64,000 bases of DNA from Tanypteryx hageni (taxonomy: Eukaryota; Arthropoda; Insecta; Odonata; Petaluridae), in contig CM054116.1 in NCBI GenBank assembly GCA_028673005.1, positions 102,274,707 to 102,338,706 on the forward strand. Reading direction: 5' to 3'. Positions 13,501 to 25,500 of the stretch are shown in pieces. The stretch's first letter is position 1. Every line of letters begins with the position of its first letter. The position numbers and the translations under genes were made by a program. The notes beneath the pieces were generated by a model. The model was not told the DNA's origin. It made no database searches and saw only the letters and a list, made by a program, of their open reading frames with translations.

Positions 13501-16500
13501 TGTGACATCTAAAAATTAAAAAATAGGTTTCAAGTATTCAGGACTTCACTGTATTAATAGCTTGACTACCCAAAACGGTTTTTGGCATGAATTTATATTT
13601 GACTGTCTTCCTTTCATTTTGAAAGGATGAAATAAAAAATTTTCTTGTTACACATCCATTATTTACGTATTAAAATTATATATGCCTCATGGATTGCATT
13701 CTGATTTCTTCCTGCTTTTCTGCAGAATAATCTCTCTACCTTGGGGGAAGCGAAGGAGGATTTTGGGGACTTGCCACCCAACCAAAGGAAAAAGAGAATA
13801 CAGCAACGGATCGATGAAATTGCGGCAAAGTTGCAACAGGAGACAGCTGCAAGGTGAATACAAAGTGAACTTCTGTTATGCAAAATTATCTGTAAATTCT
13901 GTGATAAAATTCTGGATGTTTTATTATACCTTAATGCACTGATTGTGAGGGCCAAATTTTAGTCAACTATCAAATTCATTTCTGCCATTCTTCCATTCAG
14001 GGATGCATTAATGAAAATGAAAGGAGTGTATGAATCCAACCCAGCCATGGGTGATCCTATGACTGTGGAGGGACAGCTTCATGAAAGTGGTAACCGCCTG
14101 GACAAGCTGCGGCAGGATTTGCACAAATACCAAGGTTATCTGGCAGAGCTGGAAGGTGGTGTTGTGGCACCAGTTGGTGCCAATGGGAGCAGTGGTTCAC
14201 CTCGTCTGATGGGACTCCAGCCCGGTCCTGCTGCACCATCACATGCAAACAGGCGGAAGAATCAGGTACTAACAAGATGCTAGCTAGGGTTGCCAACTGC
14301 CCTTTTTTTGAGAAGGACTGTACTTTATTTCAAAGATTTGCCCTTCCTACTTTTTTGTGTCAAAATGTCCTTTCTTTTATGACAATTAAAAAACGTTTTT
14401 CCAAGTAATTTTAGCAGAAATTGTGAAAATTTACCATACTATAAAACATAGTCTGTCTTACAGTTCATTAGGTTTTTCATTTAAATTAGATAATATTGTA
14501 TTTTCAGATTCAAAAATTGCTACAAAGTTGTCTTGTGGTAGAACCAAAAGTCTTACAGTTCATTAGAGTGCTCATTTAAATAGATAAAATTGTATTTTCA
14601 GACTCAAAAATTGCTACAAAGTTGTCTTGTGGTAGAACCAAAAATCAAACTATTGTCGAAAACATATTAAGTAGGAAAGCATTAGCTAAAGCAGGGGTCC
14701 GCAACCTTCTCAATGTGGTGAGCACCAAGTTACATTCTAGAGCACCCAGTGAGCACCACTGTACTTTTTTAAAAGTAGGAATGATCATAAATAAAATTAA
14801 GTCAATATCGAAGTGATTAAAAATGTCCTTTAGTATGTTTAGATAGAAAACAGGCAAACAAATCAAATAAATGGTACTAAAAAAGATGATTTTTAGCATT
14901 GAAGAAGTGCATGGTAGGATTACTAAAGAGCACCGCAGTGCTTGCAAACAGCAGGTTGCAGACCTCGGAGCTTAAGTATTGCAGTATATAGGACAAAACC
15001 TCAATTATTTTATCTACCCAGTTAGATGCTTCCATCAGAAAAAATGTAAAATTATTTCCAATTTCAATTAAATTATGCACAGTAAAAAATGGCTTACAAA
15101 ATTATCTTTTAGTTTTTGTTGAAAACAGTGATGAAACTGCAGATGGCATGTTTGCAGTACTACAAAATTGCATTGAAAAAAATACATTTAGACAGACAAT
15201 CCATTTCCAGCCTTAGTGCAGATAATGCAGATAACACAAATTCATATTTTAAAATAAAAAACAGTCTATATACCTACCTGCTGGGTAATAATGTGCCTAT
15301 TCTAAATGCAAATTGCCATGCACATAGTACACAATTCTGTAAAATTTGCTATGGATATTTGAGCACTGGATTTTGAAATTTTAATATTAAAGGTTTATTC
15401 TCATTTTTCATACTTAGCAAAAATGCGTGAAAATTTGAAAGAATTTCATAATTTGGTATTTTGTGAATGGAGAGAGTTATTAAAACATGTTGGTACACGA
15501 TGGCTCTCATTAAATCCATGTGTTCAAAGAATTCTTCTAAATTTTGATGCCTTATGCAGCTATTTCCCTCTTAATGAAGACTGCCCACATAAAAAAATTG
15601 TTCTTTATTGATTATGAGTCTTACAGATTTCCTACAGAAATAGAAGCATATTTATTTTTACTAATTATATTTTTTCAGTTTTTTATGATTCCATAAAAAT
15701 CTTAGAATCTAATAAGACTGCTTTAGATATTTTTTCTATTATGTCCAAATTAAGGAATGATATAACCGAGTGTCTAATGGTACTGGAAATATACTGGGAT
15801 TTTGGATCAGATACTGGAAAAATGATTTAAGAAAGTTCATACATGACCTGGAATAACTGGAATGTTGAAAACTTTTTCTATTCTCGAATATGTTCAAATT
15901 TCTGATTTGTCCTGGAATTTCCTATTGAAATTCCAATATCGATAGCCTGATTATTGCATCCTAGTTTTTATATTAATAACATAATTATTGCTGGCAGCTC
16001 ATACAATGGGAGGTTGGTTGGGAGATGGGCTGTTTTAATCTTCCCATATGTTTTTTGGTTAGCTTTCTGCAATGCTTCCAATTAAGTTCACCCAATGCAT
16101 GTGGAAAGAGTTTTCTACTATATATGCGTGTACTTGGTTAGACATTATTAAAAAGATTAAGAACAAAATGTTCATTAATAGTTGGTTCTTTAAAATGTAA
16201 AGAAATTAATATATTTTTTAAAATTTAGTATACTTTATGAAATCCCTTGAGGTTCTTTATAGATTCCTAAAATATGCTGATTGAACTGAACTGAATTTAA
16301 CTTAACTTGTGAGGGCTCTTGAATAATAATTATTAGCGGGCAAGGAAATAAAATAGGTTAAAATCTAAGAATCCATGCCATAATAATTATATTAAATTAC
16401 ATGTGACTGAAGTTACTGTTAGTTTTTTTGTTGTAGTTCTAGAAGACTTCATTGTGTTCCTTCGATTTTTGAGAAGATGAGTAAAATTAGAGAGAAAACC

Positions 16501-19500
16501 TTGTTCAAGAATGAGTGGTTGGACAGAACACTGTTTGCAGATTGGAATTGGTTCCAGAAAGTGATAAGACTAAAGGGCATTGTTCTTTGTGTTGTTAACT
16601 TGGATGTTAGCAACATGGGGGTATCTTCAATCCGATCTCATGCCAGTGGAAAGAAGCACATTGAAAGAGTCAAAGCTGCAAGTGGAAACAAAAAAACTAG
16701 TTGACTTGATTCCTGTCAAAAACGTTCTGTTAGCTGCAGGCATTGGACCTGGCCTTTCACCTGCTGAAGTGGCACACTCCAGTGCGAATGATGGAAAAGA
16801 ATTTGCTGAACATCATGTGACTAAGAATACTCTTTAAGAACTTCAGCACTAAAGATGAAGTTATCCATGTGAAAATATTATGGGCTCTTAATCAAGTATT
16901 AGCACATCCTTCTGTTGAAGTTTTTCTGTTTGCAGTGATCTTTTCAAAACAATGGTTTATGACAGTGAAATTGCCAAGAAATTTAAAATGCACAAGGCTA
17001 AACTTGGATACTTAATAACATGTGGACTAAGTCCATATTTCCAAAAAGAATTGGCAGGTATGGTTAATGAGTGTCCCTTTTACTCTATTTCTTTTGATGA
17101 GAGCATGAATACTGTTGCTCAGAAAGGCCAGATGGATGTTATTTTGCAATTTTGGGATGAAAATGCAGTTTGGACGAGATATTTAACTTATACCTTTTTG
17201 GGTCATGCTACTGCAAAGGACCTGATGGCTTTCTTGCAAGTGTTAAAGGACATGTGTTTGGATTCCAAAAAAATGCTCCAGGTAGCTATGGATGGACCAA
17301 ACACCTCAGATTTTTGGAGGATCTAAAGAGCTACTTAAAAGATGATTCTCCATCAGATCCCGAGTTGTTGGACTTTGGTACGTGTTCCTTACATGTTGTC
17401 CATGGAGCTTATAAAACTGCGCATTCCAACTCCAATTGAGATATTAACAAATTTTTGCACTCACTTTATTACTTGTTTAAAAACTTCCCAACAAGATGTG
17501 CAGATTACCAACATATAACTGGAGCATGTCTCTTCCCAATGAACCTTTGCTCAATCAGATGGGTGGAAAATTCTAAGGTGATAGCAAAAGCTGTGGAAAT
17601 GCTGCCACATTTGAAGAAGTATGTTGATGTTATTGACAAAAATCCTCCAGTGTTTGAAATCTTTCAAGCCATAAAACATTTTGTGAGGAATGAGCTGCTC
17701 CCTGCATAGCTTGGGTTCTTGCTGTCAGTGGTCCCTGAACTCAAACAATTTCTCTCCAAATACCAGATAAATCTACCACTCCTGCTTTGTGTTTGTGGAT
17801 TTGAGCAACCTGCTTGAGCATTTAATGAGTAGAATTGTGAAATGTGAAGTCATGGATTTAGCAAATACTTCCAGGAAATTTTTTTCAATTGATTTGAAGA
17901 AATAGGCGAACATGAAATCCATTCAGAGCATAGACATCAGGTTTGCAGCCTCAGCAGCTTTGAAAGGAATAAAAGATATCAGGGTTCTTCAATTAAAAGG
18001 TGACTGCCAAAAATTTCTTGTAGATGTGTGCACCAAGCTTGTGCTTAAAAGCCCTCTCTCCTACAAATTTATCAAAGGTGTCAGTTGTCTCACTCCTGTA
18101 GTAATGGCCAATCCATCTGTTAAGACTTACCAGATAACTTATGCATTGGAAGTTCTTGTGGAGATAAACCAACTGTGTAGTGTGGAAGCTGATGCTGTGA
18201 AAAGGGACTATTTAGATTTTAAATCAAAGCAAGAAGTGACCAAGTATCTTAAAAATTTCAGTCCAAAGAATGACCGACTTGATCACTTCCTCATGGTCAT
18301 TTATTCTAAATAAAATGCTTCCAAGGAGTTGATCCACTTCACATAAAAAGTTCTTGTTTTATTTCACAGCAATGCAGCTGTTGAAAAAAGCTTTTCGGTG
18401 AACAAAGAATGTTTAGTTGAAAACTTACATGAGAATAGTCTGATTGCTCAGCATGCAAATTATGATGCTGTTTCTGCACTTGGAAGAGTTTTGAATGTGA
18501 ACGTTTCAAAGAAGATGATCCATGCCACGAAAAATGCTTCAGAAATGAGAAATGAAGCACTAGGAAAACAAGAAGACTCAAGAAGACAACCCTGAAAAGG
18601 AAATCAGCATTAGAAGAAATACAGAAATTAAATGAAGAACTGTTCTTCAGCTGGCAAAGGAAGAGACAGAAGTATTATAAAATGAAATGAAAAGACTGAA
18701 CAAAGTAGTGTCTTAGTCTTGATTGTGACATAAACAGCTAGGGCAACTAGTCTCTTCAAGCTAAGTTTTTTAAATTCTTAATTTTCTTATGTATTGATAA
18801 TTTTACATTAAGGCTGAAAAAAGTAGTGTGTTAGTCTTGATTGTGGCATAAACATATATGATAATGTTACCTTTTTTCTAATATTGTCTTTGTTTACGTT
18901 TCATTATGTTCATATTACATGATTTGTTGTTTTTGCATTGAGAATTCTGTATCCTTCATATTTTTGTATCATAAAATAAATTTTGACTTGGTGAGAAAAG
19001 GATTAGCTTTAGGGGAAGGTGGAGGCCAAAAACAATTGTTTTTATTTATTTTTTAACAAAATTGAATAAAGTTACAAAATAATATATAGGGTACAGAATC
19101 CTCGTAACTCAAGACTTTCATTGTGCAAGTAACGATTAATTAGAGGTACTGGAATTTTGCTAAAAATTATACTGGAATTTTGAAAATCTCACTCAGTAGA
19201 CACCCTGTATAAAAATAGATTAGAAAATAATTTTTATGGTTATGAAGTTCAAGAGATATTAATAGATATTAATCCTATATATAATCCTATATATACAGCA
19301 TAGTCGGAGAAGGACAGGAAGAAAATGTTGTCGGGCAATACGGACTTGGGAAGAGAAATCGAGGAGGGGAGAAACTCGTAGAATTCTGCATCAATAATGA
19401 CCTTGTAGTGACTAATACATGGTTCAAAAACCATAAACGAAGGTTATACACATGGAAAAGCCCAGGAGATAGAATGAGATGCCAAATAGATTACATCCTT

Positions 19501-22500
19501 GTAAAACAAAGATTTAGGAACAGCATAAAGAACGCCAAGGTATTGCAAGGAGCAGACATTGATTCAGATCACAGCCTTCTAATACTTGACGTGAGTACAA
19601 AGCTCAAACAAATAAGAAAAACGAGAAGAGAAAGACAGACCTGGGACCTAGAAAAACTGAAAGAAAGGCAGGATGTAGTCAGCATGAAGTTGGAAGATAA
19701 CCTAAGAAAGTTGGAAAACAAACCGAAGACCGTTGATATAGAATGGGATGAAATTAAAACCAGTATCAAGGATATCTTGGATAAAGAGATTGGAAAACAA
19801 GAGAAGAAAATCAGAAAACCATGGATCACGAAGGAAATGCTGGAGAAAATGGATGAGAGACGAAAATGGAAAAACGTTAACAGTGAAGAAGGTAGAGCCA
19901 ACTATAGGCGTATAAACAATGAGTTGAGAAGGGTAACAGATAAAGCTAGAGAAAATTGGCTAAAAGGAAAATGTGATGAAATAGAACAAATGGAGAAATT
20001 AGGACGGTACGATATGATGTACGCTAGGGCACTGGAATTAGAAGATAAGAAGTCTAATGGAATTTGTGGTAAAGGAATTATTAATACGGATGGGAAGATA
20101 GTCTCAGAAACAAAGGATGTAGCACAGGTATGGGAAGAATACATTAAGGAATTATACAGCAAACAGACAGGAGCGGCAAAAATAGAACTGGAAAATGAGG
20201 AAAACATTGAAGAAGACAACTTAGGACCAAGTATTATGGAGAGCGAAGTAGAAAAAGCGATAGTGGAACTTAAGAAGGGGAAAGCCACGGGCAGCGATGG
20301 AATACCGGCTGAGATACTTAAAGTCATAGGATCAGAAGGACTAAAAGCGATCACGAAATTAATTAATAAGATTTACGACACGGGAGAGTGGCCTCAGGAT
20401 TTCCTAGAAGTAAGAATGATCCCTCTAAAGAAGAAGCCAAAGGCAATGCAGTGTAAAGATTACAGAACTATAAGCCTTCTGTCACACACATCCAAGATCA
20501 TCACGAGGATTCTTAATAAAAGGCTGGAGAAAAAGGCAGAAGAAATAATAGGGGAAGATCAATTCGGTTTCAGAAAAGGACGAGGAACTAGAGATGCTAT
20601 AGGAGTAGTTAGAATCATATCAGAAAGGGCAATAGAATACAGTCAAGATATCTGCGCATGTTTCGTAGACTGGCAGAAGGCCTTTGATAGAGTAAATTGG
20701 GTAAAGTTGATGAAGATATTAAAGGATATAGGTGTAGACTGGAAAGACAGGAGACTGATTAGGAATCTATATGAGAATCAAGTTGTAAAGGTCAGGTTTG
20801 AGAATGTGGACACCTGCGGAATAAATATCGGTAGAGGAGTAAGACAAGGCTGCTGCCTATCGCCAACCCTATTCAATATATATGGAGAAAGTCTAATGCA
20901 AGAAGCTTTAGAAGGCACAGGGGATTTCAAAATTGGAGGAAGGATTATAAGAACAGTAAAATACGCAGATGATCAAGTACTTCTAGCAAGAAAGGAAGAG
21001 GAGCTACAAAAAATGATAAATAGACTAGTGATAACAGGTAGAAAATACGGTATGGAAATAAATACAGAAAAATCCAAGGTCATTCGAATATCGGGTAAAG
21101 AAGAGAATCTGAACATAACTATTGGGGGAAAGCCATTAGAACAAGTTTCAGAATATAAATACCTTGGAAGTATCATAACACGAGAGGCAAAATGTACGGA
21201 TGAGATCAAAACTAGAATAGGAAAAGCAAAAGCGGCTTTCAGAAGAAAGAAACAACTACTTACAGGGAATATAAGGGAAGATATCCGCAAGAAGTTGATA
21301 AAATGCTACGTATGGAGTATAGCATTGTATGGGGCAGAAACATGGACGCTAAGGAAAAATGACATCAAATACTTGGAAAGCTTTGAAATGTGGACTTGGA
21401 GGAGAATGCTGAAGATAAAATGGACAGATAGGATGAAAAACGATGAAGTGCTACGAAGAATAGGAGAGAAGCGAATGATTATACAGACTATCAGAAAGAG
21501 GAAGGCTAACTGGGTTGGACATTACCTGAGGAGAGAGAGTATGATTAAAGACGTGTTAGAAGGAAAACTAGATGGGAAAAGGGAAAGAGGTAGGAAAAGG
21601 TTTCAGCTGATAGACGATTTGAAAGGGAAAGAGAGTTATCAAGATATAAAGAGGACAGCGGAAAATAGGAGTATATGGAGAACCAGGTTTAACCATGAAT
21701 AATCACGGACCTGTCTACGGACAGACTACCTATGATGATGATGAATCCTATTAAGAGGCAATATCTCCAAAATGATTTTGAAAATTTTTACCTCCAATAT
21801 ATTGAGAAAAGATATGATTTTTTAAATAAAAATCTGATGTGGCCACCACATGACTTTCTCCATACCTGTAATATTTCTAAAAATTCCAAATAGGTTACAT
21901 AAAAATAAATATTTTAAGAAACTGCAAGAAAATTTTAGACTTTACAAAGAACAGAAATAAACTCAAACCAGAGCCTTCTGATATTGGATGTAGCCACAAA
22001 GCTCCAAAAATTAAGAAAGTAAAATGGAGCATTACTAAGACATAACTAAGCATCAGTTGTTAATAATCGGTAGGTGGCGTGGTGGTGGCAGCTAACAATA
22101 TATGATATCTCTTAAACAATGCATTATATGGGGAAATGTTTCAAACAAAAGTTGTAGAAAATAAATTTCCTACAGTGTTTAGTCCAATACATTTTTACAC
22201 ATCAAATATTAAAGCAAATATTTCAAAATAACGGATAAGTGACAAGAGTAAACACCCACTTTTGGTTGATCGATTTTTACCAAAAACTAATGTTCTAACT
22301 TTTATAAAAATGTTAAATATAAAATTTTATGTTGACCTGATTAATAGTTTTTGAATTAGAGCACCCACAAAATAGGTATTGCATACATCATCGAGAAAAT
22401 GGTCAAAACGTGTTCAGGGGACCTCAAAACATGTATTTCTGTTGAAATCTCGAATTGATTTTTTTCATGAAAACAATACTTTCCCTAATTCTACGTATGG

Positions 22501-25500
22501 AGAAAGTAAAAATTGGTTGTTGAAAATTTCAGAGTAAACCAATTTAAAAAAAGAATTCCCAAAATATTTTTTAAATCCTAAATGTCCTTGCTTGGTAAAA
22601 TAAAAAGTTGGCAACCCTAATGCTAACTGTTTTCAAAATTAATTCAAGGTATTAAACTTTTTTATCCTCTTTGCTGAATGGAACATATTCTTCAAATAAT
22701 GACATTTTAGATACCTAGAAAGTTACAAATGGGATACTATTATTTTACAGGATCAAGTAATTCAATTATAAAAAGTTTATATTTTTTCCCTTATCATACA
22801 TGAATGTGACATCACATTCCATTTTCCAAGATTGACACATTCCTTTCTTACTTTCATCTAAAATTACTTAAGGTGTATTCGACTTCTTAATATTGGCTTG
22901 TTTTGGATAAAGAACCACCAAAATAATATTCTGGGCCAGTTTCCTTTAACCCTTAGTTAGTCTTGTGAGAAAAAGTCCCTTAATTAGTTATGTGGGGTCT
23001 TTTAAGACCCCAAAATGATTTTTAAATTTAACAGTAAAATGTTACATTATTTGTATCATACTGTAAAGTACATCATTTTAAGTTAAAATAAAATAGTTTA
23101 TGAATAATTTTGACAAGGTAAAATAATTAAAAACAAGTTTTGTAAATAAACAAAATTTTACTTTCTTTATTATTTACCACTGCTATCCTAACATTCTTAA
23201 CATTTCAAAATCATATGCTCTTTACACACAAAATCACCACAATTTGCACATTTATTTTGCACTTTTATGTCCTTGTTTCCAGGGCAAAATCTACAAAAGA
23301 GTTAGAGTGAACACATGCGTTTGTTTGTGAGGGTACCAAATACCAGGGGTGGATGACCGTACACTCTGCGAGGCCGAAGGGATGGTACGCGTGGTTGCTT
23401 AGGGGTTGGTTTATTGCTGCGACGGGAAGGTTGTGGGGCCACATGTGAAGAGAGAAAGTGGAGTAAAGACATCTCTAGAGAAATAAAGGGAAAAATATGT
23501 ACCACAGTTTTTCAGAGTTCTTATTTGGGTTATGCGTGCAGCAGAACAAAACCCAGAGAGAAAATAAATGACAGACAGATGGATGTTGGTGCAATAAAAC
23601 AACATATTCAGACTCGGAGATAACTGAAGAGATGATTCCCATAAAAAAAACTAAAATAAAATCTTTAAATTTTCTTTCAACTTATTAAATTTTATATTAT
23701 GCATAATCATTAATAATTAAAAATTAACAAATCCGAAATTAACAAAAATGCTACATTATAATTAGGAAGCTAAAAAATGAAGGTATTACAAGTTTGGTCT
23801 TAATAGCTGACATAGTTCTGAGTATGTTGATATATAGGACCCCATGCGATTAATTAAGGGTTAAATTATAATTTCCTTTTGTTTACATACTGATCCAACA
23901 TCAAATTGCTTTGAGTATATACCTTCCATTATAGGGACCTCCTGGACCACATTCCCCAGCACTAAATGGTCACTCTGGCTCAGAGGATTCTCTAAGTAGA
24001 AGTGCTTCGGATTCAAGTGTTTCAAATCCTGCCATGCAATCAGGGAATAACCAAAATGTCGGCAACTCTGGAGCTCAGTATCAACATCACATTGCCAAGC
24101 AGTCAGCACCAGGGACACCACTTCCTTCACATGGGTAAGGTTTCCGGGCTGATTATCTTATGCTAAAGACTTAGAGTTTTGAATAAGTTATTCTTTTTCG
24201 TTAGTTGGACAATGAAAAATCATCTGAAACCGGATAAAAAAGTGTTACTTGGTGGCTGATGAAGAAGGTAGAACAGGTGTTTTGAACATGTTAAGAGCAT
24301 TCCAGCATGAGCACTTGTGTATAAAAAAAATTGAAAAATTTTCTTGTCTTGGGTATCTCCTATAGACGACAAGGTTATAGAAATCCAGATGTGTATTTCA
24401 GCTGCAAAGCAGTTATGTTCATATTCACTAAAAGTAGATTCTAAAACTTGTTATGGAGAACCTAAGACTAGCACTTAATGTTTCTATTTTTGATACTTAA
24501 GTGCTTATTCCAGAATTTATTTTCAGCTTTAAAACAAGCTCGATAATTCTCTAGTGAATTGTTAAGAGCGAGTGATTTGTCTCCATTTTGTTGTCTTAAA
24601 TAACATTGTGCAGTGGTAGTTGTAATATTAGTGAAAGATTAAGTTGATCATTTATGAGTCCAAGATAATATGTATCATTAAAATATTCAAGTAGAATTTC
24701 ATGCTGAATTAGTGTAGAATTTTTGCATGTTAATTATAGAGACAGAAGATTATATAAATTTATATTCCCTTGAACAAAAATATAGGAGACTCATTTCTCA
24801 TTGATTGCTATTTGTATGGTAAGTGTTAGTACTCTATCATTGGTTTTATTAATTTATCTTCCTTCCACTTTTTATCAGTGAATAAGTTTTATATTTCTCT
24901 CACAATTCTAGTTTGCCTTGTTGACCTCTGCTCTTTCTCAAATTAAAATTATTCTTTAACCTTCACAATTTGAATGAGCCATTCATGCATAATCATTGAT
25001 ATGATAGTAGAGAGCATTCATATGACAAAATATTATCACACTAATATCAGGCTGCATTTTTGTGTCAAAGATATTGTTTAAATTTAGTAAATTTTTGTTT
25101 GTTTAAATCTTGAGTGTAAATGGAGCTTGAAGTGATTTATGTATTGTGTGATCATATGGTGAAAATATTCGGGACCAAATGTGATACTTTAGTCAAACCC
25201 TAAGTATCAGCGGATGTGTTAGTTATTATCATTATTATCTCATTGGTCTGCCTATCTCTCCCAAAACCCTATTCCCTCCTACCTCCCCTTCCTTTGTACC
25301 TTTCACCTAACCTACCCTGTTGCCCTATGACCATTCGCAGGTCCTCCCACAGTCCAGAGTCTGGTCTTGGAACATCACACACAAGCCTCCCCGACTCTGA
25401 GGCAGATGACAGGTTAGCAGCCAACAATGGAGGGGAATATTACTATGATGGAGCCGACAATGGTGTAGAAGAAATTTTGCCACCGCTCGGTACTTGTAGA

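Larger units (their letters stand above)
3751..13725 (+). other. Cip4 intron 4 (about 10 kb)
   Basis: This is the intron between the F-BAR/linker exon and the HR1 exon. It holds a degenerate SINE (4640-4930), an inverted-repeat element with a THAP relic (5592-6312), two short tandem duplications (6539-6640, 6724-6771) and an AG-free tract (7858-8258). From about 8350 to 13660 it is AT-rich, and I see nothing I can name. Confidence 0.85.
14285..22619 (+). mobile_element. hAT-family element, outermost layer of a nest
   Basis: The left end TAGGGTTGCCAAC and right end GTTGGCAACCCTA are perfect inverted repeats. They are flanked by ATGCTAGC (14277-14284) and ATGCTAAC (22620-22627), an 8-bp target duplication with one change, the length typical of hAT. 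Transposase pieces lie at about 14600-14690, 15100-15765, 19208-19290 and 21744-21840, separated by later insertions. The reading frame resumes across the 15766 and 19291 insertion points. The C-terminal third is not recognisable, so the copy was probably partly deleted. Confidence 0.85.
14266..23934 (+). other. Cip4 intron 6, nearly all mobile DNA
   Basis: The intron between the HR1 and linker exons. It consists of a multiply interrupted hAT element (14285-22619), about 0.3 kb of plain AT-rich sequence, and a piggyBac derivative (22950-23860). About 20 bp separate the hAT element from the upstream exon and about 75 bp separate the piggyBac copy from the downstream exon. Confidence 0.9.

Noticed and set aside
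13682..13942. 86-codon + frame over the HR1 exon
   Set aside because: It is in the wrong frame. The conserved HR1 reading and exact splice phases use the frame beginning at 13726.
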